Source: Eudoraea adriatica DSM 19308
GTDB taxonomy: Bacteria; Bacteroidota; Bacteroidia; Flavobacteriales; Flavobacteriaceae
DNA: 64,000 nucleotides
NCBI RefSeq assembly: GCF_000382125.1
Contig: NZ_KB907550.1
Location: 186,001 to 250,000, forward strand
Reading direction: 5' to 3'
In this document: piece by piece, positions 26,386 to 35,329 of the stretch
Numbering within the stretch: the first letter of the stretch is position 1
How the letters are laid out: each line of letters begins with the position of its first letter
The notes under the pieces: model-generated
Databases searched by the model: none
Told to the model about the DNA's origin: nothing
The model's input: only the letters and a program-made list of their open reading frames with translations
Made by a program: the position numbers and the translations under genes

Positions 26386-26397
26386 TAAGATTCAATT

Positions 26398-26460
26398 TAA
26401 TGGTTAATGGTATGCGGTAATTTTAAGCCCGTTAAATTCTGTTAACCATTATTTTTTTAA
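26398..26460 (+). terminator. hairpin with T run after nosL
   Basis: AATGGTTAA (26399-26407) pairs with TTAACCATT (26442-26450), enclosing a second weaker hairpin, and is followed by a run of seven T. It has the form of an intrinsic terminator or attenuator between nosL and the cupin gene. The downstream cupin-nosDFY unit would need read-through or its own promoter; no clear -7 consensus was found in the 12 bases left. Confidence 0.7.
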
Positions 26461-26472
26461 ATAAAATATTAT

Positions 26473-26769
26473 ATGATTTATACAGTTGGCAATCAAATAG
26501 CGGATCAACCCTTTGACAATCTGCAAATAAAAAAAATAGTAAAAACAGATGCTTTGGAGATTCTCAGTATTAGTTTGGAAAAGGGTGCAACTTTTCCCGA
26601 ACATAGATCACCTAAGGATGCACAATTGATCGTATTGGAGGGTAATATTGTTTTTCATATTAATGGAAATTCATACCAACTAAAAACACAACAAAATTTT
26701 AATTTCCTTAAAGCTACGCCTCATTTCGTTAAAGCCAATGAAAACTCCAAATTTTTGATAATACGATAA
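26473..26769 (+). CDS. small cupin-domain protein in the nos cluster
   Basis: This 98-residue single-domain cupin has no signal peptide. The barrel is seen in ATFPEHRSPKDAQLIVLEGNIVF, with His at FPEH, and the closing strand FNFLKATPHFVKAN with His at TPHF. The stop overlaps the nosD start (TAATG), so it is translationally coupled to nosD. Cupins of this size can bind metals or act as sensors. No known nos gene has this role, so the function is open; copper or redox handling is speculation. Confidence 0.85.
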   Translation: MIYTVGNQIADQPFDNLQIKKIVKTDALEILSISLEKGATFPEHRSPKDAQLIVLEGNIVFHINGNSYQLKTQQNFNFLKATPHFVKANENSKFLIIR

Positions 26770-28007
26770 TGTACAAATTTCAGCTACATTTCCTGGTTTT
26801 TATATTTTTTATTGGAACTTCCCTATGGGGTAAAACGATTGAGGTATGCGCTGGTTGTGAAGTGAAATCAATAAAAGAAGGGGTTGCTCTTGCAACAGAT
26901 TTTGATACTCTTCTGATTAAAAATGGCAACTATAAAGAATTCAATATCGTTGTTGACAAACCATTAACCCTGATAGGTGAAAATTACCCGGTGATAGACG
27001 GAGAAGATCGCGGTGAAATCATTCGCATTGTTTCCGATAATGTGACAATTGATGGGCTACATATTATAAACGTAGGTACCAGTTACACTACAGATTACGC
27101 GGCTATTCGTGTGGTTAAAAGTGATAACTTTCTGATACAAAATGTAGTATTAGAGAAGCTGTTTTTCGGTATATATCTGGAAAGATCGAACAACGGGAAA
27201 GTGTATAACAACAAGATTATTGGGGATGCATTGGATGAATATAATTCTGGCAATGGTATTCAACTATGGTATTCTCACCATGTTCAGGTAGACCGGAATA
27301 TTGTGCAAGGCGTTCGCGATGGTATTTACTTGGAGTTTTCTGACAATATTGCCATAAATAACAACATCAGTGCAAATAACCTCAGGTATGGCCTTCATTT
27401 TATGTTTTCGAACGATGATGTATATACGGGTAATACTTTTGAGAACAATGGTGCAGGTGTGGCCGTAATGTTTTCCAAACGCATCAGAATGGTTGGTAAT
27501 GTATTTAAAAAAAATTGGGGTACGGCTGCATTTGGGATGTTGCTCAAGGAGATCAATGATGCTGAGATAATTGGCAATACTTTTGAGGAAAATACTATTG
27601 GCATCAATATCGAAGGTTCAAATCGTATTGAATATAAAAACAATAACTTTATTAGTAATGGGTGGGCAGTGAAAGTATTAGGGGCCTGTTATACCAATTC
27701 ATTTATCAATAATAATTTCCTCTACAATTCATTTGATATTTCATATAATAGTAAATTGAACGATAATGTATTTGAAAAAAATTATTGGAGCAATTATACC
27801 GGATATGATTTGGATAAAGATGGGATAGGCGATGTGCCTTACCGACCTGTTAAATTGTTTTCATATGTTGTGAACCGGACACCAGAAACGATTGTACTTT
27901 TACGCAGTATGTTTATGGATATAATTGATTTCTCCGAAAAAGTATCGCCTGTTTTTACACCGGATAACTTATTGGATGCAATGCCGTTAATGAAAAGATC
28001 AGAATGA
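26769..28007 (+). CDS. nosD: NosD, periplasmic right-handed beta-helix maturation protein
   Basis: This 412-residue protein has a Sec signal (first 21 residues, ending TSLWG). A right-handed parallel beta-helix of repeated N/D-rich turns (about 90-330) contains GIYLERSNNGKVYNN, GIYLEFSDNIAINNN and GLHFMFSNDDVYTGN. The NosD signature NYWSNYTGYDLDKDGIGDVPY is near the C-terminus. NosD works with NosF and NosY to assemble the CuZ sulfide cluster of NosZ. It overlaps the cupin stop by one base and the nosF start by four. Confidence 0.95.
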   Translation: MYKFQLHFLVFIFFIGTSLWGKTIEVCAGCEVKSIKEGVALATDFDTLLIKNGNYKEFNIVVDKPLTLIGENYPVIDGEDRGEIIRIVSDNVTIDGLHIINVGTSYTTDYAAIRVVKSDNFLIQNVVLEKLFFGIYLERSNNGKVYNNKIIGDALDEYNSGNGIQLWYSHHVQVDRNIVQGVRDGIYLEFSDNIAINNNISANNLRYGLHFMFSNDDVYTGNTFENNGAGVAVMFSKRIRMVGNVFKKNWGTAAFGMLLKEINDAEIIGNTFEENTIGINIEGSNRIEYKNNNFISNGWAVKVLGACYTNSFINNNFLYNSFDISYNSKLNDNVFEKNYWSNYTGYDLDKDGIGDVPYRPVKLFSYVVNRTPETIVLLRSMFMDIIDFSEKVSPVFTPDNLLDAMPLMKRSE

Positions 28008-28714
28008 TACAGATAGAAAATTTGTATAAAAAATTTGGAAAAAACCAGGTGCTTTCTAATCTGGATTTGGATATTCATGGTAATGGAATATTTGCTGTGC
28101 TTGGCCCCAATGGTTCAGGCAAAACCACATTGATTAAATGCATTTTGGGTATGGTAGTTCCATCTTCAGGTGAAATTCAAGTTCAGGGCAACACAATAAA
28201 AAGGAACTGGAAATACAGACGAGAAATAAATTACCTCCCTCAAATAGCTAACTTTCCAGGCAACCTCAAAGTAAAAGAATTAATTAGGATGATCAAAGAC
28301 CTTCGTCAAATGGATAGTAAGGAAGAAGATTTGATTAGACTTTTTGCCTTGGATACTTTTTTGGACAAAAAATTAAGCACCCTTTCTGGCGGTACCAAAC
28401 AAAAGGTAAATATTGTATTGACTTTTATGTTCGATAGCCCCTTGATTATACTTGATGAACCTACTACAGGTTTAGATCCCGGGTCGCTCATAAAGTTAAA
28501 GGAACTGCTCCTTCGGGAAAAGAACAAAGGAAAGACCATCTTAATCACCACTCATATTATGCAGTTTGTTGAAGAAATGTCAGATGAAATTGTATATCTC
28601 CTGGAAGGCAACATTTTCTTTAAAGGGAATGTTGAACAATTGAAGGCCAAAACCAATCAAACAGATTTTGAACATGCCATAGCGGCCATAGCAACCCAGA
28701 CATCAGATGCTTAA
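28004..28714 (+). CDS. nosF: NosF, ABC transporter ATPase
   Basis: This 236-residue ATP-binding subunit has Walker A GPNGSGKTT (about residues 35-43), signature LSGGTKQKVNI, Walker B LIILDEPTTGLD and a switch His in ITTHIM. It forms the NosDFY complex that supports sulfur and copper cluster assembly on NosZ. ATGA overlap joins it to nosD, and its last eight bases overlap nosY. Confidence 0.95.
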   Translation: MIQIENLYKKFGKNQVLSNLDLDIHGNGIFAVLGPNGSGKTTLIKCILGMVVPSSGEIQVQGNTIKRNWKYRREINYLPQIANFPGNLKVKELIRMIKDLRQMDSKEEDLIRLFALDTFLDKKLSTLSGGTKQKVNIVLTFMFDSPLIILDEPTTGLDPGSLIKLKELLLREKNKGKTILITTHIMQFVEEMSDEIVYLLEGNIFFKGNVEQLKAKTNQTDFEHAIAAIATQTSDA

Positions 28715-29489
28715 GATTTTAAAATATAGTTTTTATGATTTAATGCGAAGCAGGTGGAGCTATGTGTATTTTCTGTTTTATTTGGCATTGGGCTTTGTGC
28801 TTTTGTTTCTTAACAATGACCTTTCAAAAGCTGTAATTACCTTAATGAACGTTATCATTGTTCTTGTACCATTGATAAGCACCATTTTCGGGGTCATGTA
28901 TTTCTATAATTCAAAAGAATTTACCGAACTGTTATTGGCTCAACCTTTGAAAAGGAGTTCAATTTTCCTGGGGCAATATCTGGGCGTGGCTGGTTCTTTA
29001 ACACTTAGCCTGGTCCTGGGATTGGGAATACCTTTTGTTCTTTACGGTTTGTTTAAAAGTGATACCATCTGGGATTTTTCATTATTGTTAATAACCGGGG
29101 CATTTCTAACATTTATTTTTGCCGCTTTGGCCTTTAATATTGCCATATCCAATGAAAACAAAATCAAAGGATTCGGGTATGCCGTATTGCTATGGCTTTT
29201 TTTAGCGGTTATTTATGATGGTTTATTCTTAATGTCATTAATCCTGTTTGAAGAATATCCCTTAGATTCTTTTTCTTTGGCAGCCATAATGTTCAACCCG
29301 ATTGACCTTTCACGAACCCTGATTCTTCTAAAATTGGATATTTCAGCACTTTTAGGTTATACAGGGGCCATATTTAACCAGTTCTTCGGGACTTACACGG
29401 GTTTGACCGTTTCCATTACCACACTTATCCTTTGGACCGTTTTGCCTATATGGCGATTGGCATACAAGGCCAGAAGAAAGGATTTTTAA
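28707..29489 (+). CDS. nosY: NosY, ABC transporter permease
   Basis: This 260-residue membrane protein has six predicted spans, typical of ABC-2 type permeases of NosDFY. Recognisable parts are FYNSKEFTELLLAQPLKR after the second span and AIMFNPIDLSRTLILLKLD before the last. It is the last gene of the nos cluster. The stop overlaps the stop of the convergent DUF1643 gene by four bases, so the two transcripts run into each other. Confidence 0.93.
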   Translation: MLKILKYSFYDLMRSRWSYVYFLFYLALGFVLLFLNNDLSKAVITLMNVIIVLVPLISTIFGVMYFYNSKEFTELLLAQPLKRSSIFLGQYLGVAGSLTLSLVLGLGIPFVLYGLFKSDTIWDFSLLLITGAFLTFIFAALAFNIAISNENKIKGFGYAVLLWLFLAVIYDGLFLMSLILFEEYPLDSFSLAAIMFNPIDLSRTLILLKLDISALLGYTGAIFNQFFGTYTGLTVSITTLILWTVLPIWRLAYKARRKDF

Positions 29490-29989
29490 TTTGAAAAGGG
29501 CACTATAAACTTTTGATAAGTACCCCGGGAAGGATGTTTCTTTGTCATTAAAACCTTTTTATCCTTGTAGAAAGAAATGATTCCGATGATGTCTTGTTGT
29601 CGTTTTAAAAATGGGTTTGTCTTCCCCCAGGCAATCAGGATTATGTCTGATTGATCTATCGCCCTGCGAATATGGATATCATTATCCGGTCCAATATCCT
29701 CGGCTTTACCTTCAAAATATTTCGTTTGAATTCGGGCAAACTGGTTAACGATTATGATCGTTTTTACATTTCTAAATAACTCAACTTCTTTTTCAAAAAT
29801 GAGTTTTTCAAGAAATTGAACAGACTTATCGGCAATTTCTGTATTGGCAATACTGGGGTTTTGCATAATAACACATACGCTATCCCCATTACTTTTTGAA
29901 GTATCTTCTATAGTAAGCTGGTATCGAAATTTTTTGCAGTCAGAAAACAGGGCCTTTACTTTTACCCCGGGAATGTGCCTGTATATCAT
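29486..29989 (-). CDS. DUF1643-family protein
   Basis: This 167-residue cytoplasmic protein matches the DUF1643 pattern: a first strand RYQLTIED, VCVIMQNPSIAN (family NPS-x-A), IIIVNQFARI (family NLFA-like), DIILIAWGKTNPF and the C-terminal TKKHPSRGTYQKF. No catalytic function is known for the family. Its ATG overlaps the deoD stop (ATGA), making it the last gene of the CoA-transferase, deoC, deoD unit. Confidence 0.8.
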   Translation of the reverse strand: MIYRHIPGVKVKALFSDCKKFRYQLTIEDTSKSNGDSVCVIMQNPSIANTEIADKSVQFLEKLIFEKEVELFRNVKTIIIVNQFARIQTKYFEGKAEDIGPDNDIHIRRAIDQSDIILIAWGKTNPFLKRQQDIIGIISFYKDKKVLMTKKHPSRGTYQKFIVPFSN

Positions 29990-30711
29990 CGTTCAACGCT
30001 GCTAGTTTGGTCTAGGCATATGTTCAGTGCAATTTTAACCATTTCTTCGAATGTGCGTTCCCGCTCTTCAAAACTGCATTTCTCTCCGGTTACCAATGAA
30101 TCAGAAATTGTAAGAATTGCCAAGGCTTCAATATTAAATTTTGCCGCAATACTATAAAGGCCCGCCGCTTCCATCTCAACACACTTAACGCCATATTCAG
30201 CCCACTTTTTATAAGCCCTTGGATCGTGCTCGTAATAAAGGTCCGAAGAAAGAACATTGCCAACTTTTATGGGAATGTTAGTTTCCTTTGTATAGGTAAC
30301 AGCTTTCATGAGTAAGTCGAAGTTTGCCGTAGGGGCATAGTTTACATCATTAAAAATAGCATTGTTAATCCCGGAATTTGTTGAAGCAGACAGGGCTAAA
30401 ACAACATCTCTAAGATTGACATCCTTTTGATAGGATCCTGCTGTGCCTACCCGGATTATTCTTTTCACATCATAATCATTAATAAGTTCATGATAGTAAA
30501 TCATGGCGGAGGGTATCCCCATGCCGCTTCCCTGTATTGAAATACGTTGCCCTTTAAATTCACCGGTATAACCAAGCATACCCCGAACATTTGAGTAACA
30601 ATAGGGTTTATCCAAAAACGTTTCAGCCATCCATTTGGCCCGTAGTGGGTCGCCTGGCATAAGGACAGAATCTGCAATCTCGTTCTTTTTTGCATTTATG
30701 TGTGCACTCAT
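29986..30711 (-). CDS. deoD: purine-nucleoside phosphorylase DeoD
   Basis: This 241-residue hexameric-type purine nucleoside phosphorylase cleaves purine (deoxy)ribonucleosides with phosphate to base and (deoxy)ribose-1-phosphate. The phosphate site is MPGDPLRAK, with RVGTAGS, and the purine site is CVEMEAAGLYSIAA. The catalytic Asp is in TISDSLVTGE. It lies three bases after deoC and overlaps the DUF1643 start. With deoC it forms a deoxynucleoside salvage module. Confidence 0.95.
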   Translation of the reverse strand: MSAHINAKKNEIADSVLMPGDPLRAKWMAETFLDKPYCYSNVRGMLGYTGEFKGQRISIQGSGMGIPSAMIYYHELINDYDVKRIIRVGTAGSYQKDVNLRDVVLALSASTNSGINNAIFNDVNYAPTANFDLLMKAVTYTKETNIPIKVGNVLSSDLYYEHDPRAYKKWAEYGVKCVEMEAAGLYSIAAKFNIEALAILTISDSLVTGEKCSFEERERTFEEMVKIALNICLDQTSSVER

Positions 30712-30714
30712 AGC

Positions 30715-31365
30715 TTATGGATTTGTTTCTTTAACAATAGCAATTCCCGAAGAGGTACCTAAGCGCGAAACGCCCATATCCAAATAACGCAGGGCGGTTT
30801 TTTTATCCTTGATTCCTCCTGAAGCTTTGATCTGTATTTTATTTTGAATCACATTACTTATTAGTTTAATATCTTCAAATGTGGCCCCCCCGGAGCCAAA
30901 CCCGGTCGAAGTTTTTATAAAATCTGCCTTACCCTCGACTACCAGCATACCAGCTAATTTTTTTTCCTCAGCAGTTAAGTAGCAAGTCTCAATAATTACT
31001 TTCAATTTCCTGGAACCAATGGCCCGTTTTATTAAAGCTATTTCCTCTTTTACAAGTCTGAATTCCCCGGATTTTAACCAACCAAGATTCATCACCATAT
31101 CTATTTCATCGGCGCCTTTTTCCATGCAATACTTAGCCTCGAATACTTTGGCTTCTGTAGACATGGCACCTAATGGAAAACCAACAACTGCGGCAATTTT
31201 GACACCGGAACCCTTCAATTCTTCCCTGGCCAGTGCTACATAACAACTATTAACACAAACGGCATAAAAATTATATTCCAGGGCCTCAGCACATAACTGT
31301 TTTATTGCCTCGGGGGTTGCCACCGGTTTTAATAAAGTGTGATCGATATGTCTTTCTATTGGCAT
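30715..31365 (-). CDS. deoC: deoxyribose-phosphate aldolase DeoC
   Basis: This 216-residue class I aldolase splits 2-deoxyribose-5-phosphate into acetaldehyde and glyceraldehyde-3-phosphate. The start IDHTLLKPVATPE is diagnostic. The Schiff-base Lys lies in ADFIKTSTGFG, and the proton-relay Lys in IKASGGIKD. It lies between the CoA-transferase gene (9-base gap) and deoD (3-base gap). Confidence 0.96.
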   Translation of the reverse strand: MPIERHIDHTLLKPVATPEAIKQLCAEALEYNFYAVCVNSCYVALAREELKGSGVKIAAVVGFPLGAMSTEAKVFEAKYCMEKGADEIDMVMNLGWLKSGEFRLVKEEIALIKRAIGSRKLKVIIETCYLTAEEKKLAGMLVVEGKADFIKTSTGFGSGGATFEDIKLISNVIQNKIQIKASGGIKDKKTALRYLDMGVSRLGTSSGIAIVKETNP

Positions 31366-31374
31366 AAATACTTT

Positions 31375-32646
31375 TTAAGATCGCTCAAATCGTTCATAGG
31401 CAGCTTTAATGAGCATTTCACGATGGTCGGGATGTGCAATAGAAATCAAAGCTTTTGCCCTTTCATATAAATTCTTGCCAAAAAGGTTTACCACACCATA
31501 TTCGGTAACTACGTAATGAACATGTGCTCTTGTGGTAGTGACCCCAGCACCTTCTTTAAGGGTAGGCGTAATCTTGCTTACTCCTTTTGGCGTTGCAGAG
31601 GAAATAGCAAAAATTGGTTTTCCCCCTTCAGAAATTGTCGCACCCCGTATAAAATCCATTTGACCCCCTACGCCGGAAAAGTGACGCTGTCCAATACTAT
31701 CGGCGCATACCTGACCTGTTAGATCTATTTCAATAGCGCTGTTTATTGCAGTTACCCTGGGGTTTCTGGCGATTACATTGGTGTCATTGGTATATGCCGC
31801 CTCTTTAAAATGCACCAACGGATTGTCATCTACAAAGTCGTATAATTTTTTAGTTCCGGCAGCGAAACTTGTTACAATTTTGTTGGTTTTTATCTTCTTT
31901 TCCTCACCGGTAATAATGCCTTTCTCCACTAATGGCAGCAGACCATCGGAAAACATTTCTGTATGTACGCCCAATCTTCGATGATTGTGCAGATTGCTCA
32001 AAACAGCATTGGGGATATTTCCTATGCCCAGTTGCAAAGTGGCACCATCTTCAATAAGGCTGGCAACATTTTTACCTATTTTGTGCTCTAAATCCGTTAT
32101 TTGCGTAATTGGTGCAACATGGATAGGCTCGTCTACCTCTATGGCCAGATCAATGCGGTTTTTATGTATAATGCCATCTCCATGTGTTCTTGGAACCTGC
32201 GGATTAATCTGAGCAATTACTTTCTTAGCCGTTTGTATTGCCGGAATTGCTATATCTACAGATACACCTAAAGAACAATACCCATGTCGGTCCGGTGGAG
32301 AAACCTGGACCACGGCAATATCAAGAGGTAAAATATTCCGCCTGAAAAGAAAGTGTATTTCGCTAAGAAAAATAGGGATATAATCCCCTTTATTTGTATT
32401 AACTGCTTTTCGGACATTACCGCCAACAAAACAACTATTTATATTAAAGGCCTCATTATATGGAGGGATGGCATATTTTACCTCCCCTTCAGTGTGTATT
32501 GAAATAATTTCTACATCCTCTAATTCCTCATACCTTTCACAAATACCATTTATTAAAGTATTAGGAGTCATGGCAGCTCCCTGCAAGAATATCCGATCTC
32601 CCGAATTAACAATAGAAGCAGCTTCTGCCGCAGTAACAATTTTCAT
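31375..32646 (-). CDS. acetyl-CoA hydrolase/transferase-family CoA-transferase (4-hydroxybutyrate CoA-transferase-like)
   Basis: This 423-residue family I CoA-transferase has an N-terminal domain with DIAVVQVSPPDRHGYCSLG and LQLGIGNIPNAV. The catalytic Glu is likely the one in NSAIEIDLTGQVCAD, close to GVGGQMDFIRGA. Members exchange CoA between acetyl-CoA and short acids such as 4-hydroxybutyrate or succinate. It could handle products of the nearby deoC reaction after oxidation, but that is speculation. It lies 52 bases downstream of the SafE-like gene, with a weak hairpin between. Confidence 0.85.
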   Translation of the reverse strand: MKIVTAAEAASIVNSGDRIFLQGAAMTPNTLINGICERYEELEDVEIISIHTEGEVKYAIPPYNEAFNINSCFVGGNVRKAVNTNKGDYIPIFLSEIHFLFRRNILPLDIAVVQVSPPDRHGYCSLGVSVDIAIPAIQTAKKVIAQINPQVPRTHGDGIIHKNRIDLAIEVDEPIHVAPITQITDLEHKIGKNVASLIEDGATLQLGIGNIPNAVLSNLHNHRRLGVHTEMFSDGLLPLVEKGIITGEEKKIKTNKIVTSFAAGTKKLYDFVDDNPLVHFKEAAYTNDTNVIARNPRVTAINSAIEIDLTGQVCADSIGQRHFSGVGGQMDFIRGATISEGGKPIFAISSATPKGVSKITPTLKEGAGVTTTRAHVHYVVTEYGVVNLFGKNLYERAKALISIAHPDHREMLIKAAYERFERS

Positions 32647-32674
32647 GTTAGTATTTTTATTGGATTTATAAAAT

Positions 32675-32699
32675 GCCTTATCAAAAAACGGATCAAGGC
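32675..32699 (-). terminator. weak hairpin at the end of the cco operon
   Basis: On the minus strand GCCTTGATC and GATAAGGC pair with one bulged base around a T-rich loop, right at the SafE-like stop codon, followed by ATTTTATAAAT. It may attenuate transcription from the cco genes into the CoA-transferase-deo unit. The stem is imperfect and the T tract poor. Confidence 0.35.
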
Positions 32700-33400
32700 T
32701 AGTGACATTCTAATTCCGTGCTAACCACTTCAGTCATTTGTTTAGGAGATACATAGGGTATTCCTAATCCCATCCCTCTTAAAATAAAAAGTACTCCGAT
32801 TATAATCACAAAAACCGGGATTAATTTCCGTATTCGTTGTTTAGCAGAATCCTTTAAGACTCCACTCAGGTAAACTGCTGCAGTCATTAAAGGAACTGTT
32901 CCCAGACCAAACAAGATCATGTATAAAGAACCTTCAACGGCTGAGCCCATTGCAATAGCACCCAGGAGGGCCATATAAACCAATCCGCAAGGCAGGAATC
33001 CATTCAGAAAACCTATTGTGAGAAATGTATCTGCTGTTTTCTTTTTCAACGCTTTACCTAAACTATTTTTAATTTTTCCAATGAGCCTGTATACCGGTTT
33101 TGAAAGACCAAACCTGCTCATGGAATTGTAAGGTATTATTACAGCTAATATCATAAGTACACCAACTAAAATTGATAGCTTTTGCTGAATGCCAAATATG
33201 TATAGTCCCTTACCTAAAAGCCCGAATAATCCACCAATAACCCCATAGGCCATTAATCTTCCAAAATGGTAGATTAAGACCTGACCTGCTTTTTTATACT
33301 TATTATTCTGATTTACCGGGAGCATAAACGCAATGGGGCCGCACATGCCTATGCAGTGTAAACTTCCCATGAGGCCCAAAACCAAAGCGGATAATAACAT
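32699..33400 (-). CDS. SafE/TauE-like (DsbD_2) membrane protein of the cbb3 cluster
   Basis: This 233-residue protein has about six membrane spans. The first span carries GSLHCIGMCGPIAFMLP with a Cys-x3-Cys pair, and a repeat-like GFLNGFLPCGLVYMALLGA lies in the middle. That pattern marks the sulfite exporter/urease-accessory UreH-like family that accompanies ccoGH in many Bacteroidota and Proteobacteria. It is eight bases downstream of ccoH. A role in copper or thiol handling for cbb3 assembly is the usual inference, and sulfite export is not supported here. Confidence 0.82.
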   Translation of the reverse strand: MLLSALVLGLMGSLHCIGMCGPIAFMLPVNQNNKYKKAGQVLIYHFGRLMAYGVIGGLFGLLGKGLYIFGIQQKLSILVGVLMILAVIIPYNSMSRFGLSKPVYRLIGKIKNSLGKALKKKTADTFLTIGFLNGFLPCGLVYMALLGAIAMGSAVEGSLYMILFGLGTVPLMTAAVYLSGVLKDSAKQRIRKLIPVFVIIIGVLFILRGMGLGIPYVSPKQMTEVVSTELECH

Positions 33401-33408
33401 GCTATTAA

Positions 33409-33855
33409 TTAATAGGTGATGCTTTTTTTAACCAGGTGCTCTTTGCCCTGATAATTCCAATATATTTTTATGTCCCAGCGACCATCCAACAAACGTTTGT
33501 CAGGTATGAGCAAATGTTTACTGGATAAACTTATAGGAAAGTCAAAATCCAAGTGTTTATTGGATGGTCTGTATAGGGACACTTTACCCTCTATATCTTT
33601 ATAATTCATTTTTGGAGGAAACGTAATTGCCAGCCCATTTTCATGTTTGACAAAAGTGAATTGAGGGGCATAATCCCTGGCATTGGTTAACGCATCAATC
33701 TCATTCTGATAGGCCAGTTCTTCCTTGTAATACTCTTCTGTTACCAAATCATGGTTTGCACGATTATCTGTGCTGGCAAGAACTACGAAATACAGTATAA
33801 ATGTGATAAACGCAGCAAAAGCCAAAACTATTCCGGTTCCCCAATTAAACTTCAT
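33409..33855 (-). CDS. ccoH: CcoH/FixH-family cbb3 assembly protein
   Basis: This 148-residue protein has one N-terminal membrane anchor (about residues 5-28) and a beta-rich exported domain ending in GRWDIKIYWNYQGKEHLV, typical of FixH. CcoH stabilises the cbb3 oxidase during assembly. It lies 28 bases after ccoG and eight bases before the SafE-like gene on the same strand. Confidence 0.88.
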   Translation of the reverse strand: MKFNWGTGIVLAFAAFITFILYFVVLASTDNRANHDLVTEEYYKEELAYQNEIDALTNARDYAPQFTFVKHENGLAITFPPKMNYKDIEGKVSLYRPSNKHLDFDFPISLSSKHLLIPDKRLLDGRWDIKIYWNYQGKEHLVKKSITY

Positions 33856-33883
33856 ATTTTTAATTTCATAGTATTAAATATTG

Positions 33884-35293
33884 TTAATTATAACTTCTTG
33901 GTGCCAGGAACCTGGCCGTTGTTGTTTCAATCAGTTCTTCTCCGCTATATACACCAATCTTCAGCTTATCTTTATCACCACTAAGGGCGGAATTATTTAT
34001 CTCTATAAACAAGGTACCTTCGGACAATTGCTGTGCAGGGACTTCAAAACTGCGGTGCGAAACCAAATCAATATTTCCTTTATGCGAGAGAAGTTTAAAA
34101 CTTACATTTTCAATATCTTTGGATGTTTTATTTATCAGCTTGTAGGTATACACATTACTGATAATATTACCTTCTTTGCGTTCATAGAGCTGTCCCGGCA
34201 ATCGCAAAATATTGGCTTCCAGATCATTTCTTAAGAAAAGCATGCCAATAAGTACTCCAATTAAAATTACAAGTACAGCAGAATAGCCTTTTAATCTGGG
34301 ATTAAACGTAAATTTTGCTTTTCGTTCAATATTATCTTCGCTGGCATACCGAATAAGACCTTTTGGAAGATTTATTTTTTCCATAATAGTGTCGCACTCA
34401 TCAATACAAGCCGTGCAGTTCACACATTCTAACTGGGTGCCATTTCTGATATCAATACCGGTTGGGCATACATGCACACATTGAAAGCAGTCTATGCAAT
34501 CGCCATAACCAAGCGCATTCCGATCTTCATTTTTACGAAATTTCTTGCGCCCGTTTTCAGATTCACCACGTTTATGGTCATAGGCCACAACAATGGATTT
34601 GTTATCTAACAAGACCCCTTGCATTCTCCCATAGGGACAGGCAATTATACAGACCTGTTCTCTGAACCAGGCAAAGACAAAATAGAATACTGCCGTAAAA
34701 ATAAGCAGGGATACCAAAGTACTTGTGTGCGCCAGAGGGCCATCAGTAACGTATTGTATTAATTGGTCACTGCCAATAAGATAGGCCAGGAAGACATTTG
34801 CAATTAAAAAGGATATTACAAAGAAGACAAACCATTTTAGCAATCGTTTCCTTATTTTTTCTCCATTCCACGACTGCTTTGCCAAACGCATCTGAGCACC
34901 TCTATCTCCATCTATCCAATACTCAATTCGCCTGAAAACCATCTCCATAAAAATTGTTTGCGGGCACATCCATCCACAAAAAATACGGCCAAATGCAACG
35001 GTAAAGAAGGCAACAAAAATTACCCCAATGATCATGGAAATAACAAAAAGATGAAAATCCTGCGGCCAGAATGGGAAACTAAAAATATTGAATCTCCGTT
35101 CCAAAACATTAAACATCAGGAACTGGTTGCCATTTATTTTAATAAATGGTGAGGCAAAGAGGAAAATCAACAAAACATAACTGACCCATTTACGATATTC
35201 GTAAAACCTGCCACTAGGTTTTTTGGGAAATATCCAGGCCCGTTTTCCTTCTTCGTTAATGGTGCCAATACTATCCCTGAAATTTTCATCCAT
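33884..35293 (-). CDS. ccoG: CcoG/FixG, Fe-S cbb3 oxidase assembly protein
   Basis: This 469-residue protein has five or more membrane spans. Two ferredoxin-like 4Fe-4S motifs begin at C266 (CIDCFQCVHVCP) and C290 (CVNCTACIDEC), preceded by the family segments FGRIFCGWMCPQTIFMEMVFR and EQVCIIACPYGRMQG. A C-terminal Ig-like domain follows. CcoG reduces Cu(II) to Cu(I) for insertion into CcoN. It lies between ccoP (36-base gap) and ccoH. Confidence 0.95.
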   Translation of the reverse strand: MDENFRDSIGTINEEGKRAWIFPKKPSGRFYEYRKWVSYVLLIFLFASPFIKINGNQFLMFNVLERRFNIFSFPFWPQDFHLFVISMIIGVIFVAFFTVAFGRIFCGWMCPQTIFMEMVFRRIEYWIDGDRGAQMRLAKQSWNGEKIRKRLLKWFVFFVISFLIANVFLAYLIGSDQLIQYVTDGPLAHTSTLVSLLIFTAVFYFVFAWFREQVCIIACPYGRMQGVLLDNKSIVVAYDHKRGESENGRKKFRKNEDRNALGYGDCIDCFQCVHVCPTGIDIRNGTQLECVNCTACIDECDTIMEKINLPKGLIRYASEDNIERKAKFTFNPRLKGYSAVLVILIGVLIGMLFLRNDLEANILRLPGQLYERKEGNIISNVYTYKLINKTSKDIENVSFKLLSHKGNIDLVSHRSFEVPAQQLSEGTLFIEINNSALSGDKDKLKIGVYSGEELIETTTARFLAPRSYN

Positions 35294-35329
35294 AGCTTTT
35301 TCTATTCAAATCGATTAGGCAGAAATGAA

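Noticed and set aside
32699-33400. Sulfite exporter annotation for the SafE-like protein
   Set aside because: Position in the cbb3 cluster and the CxxxC motif favour an oxidase assembly role; no sulfur genes are nearby.
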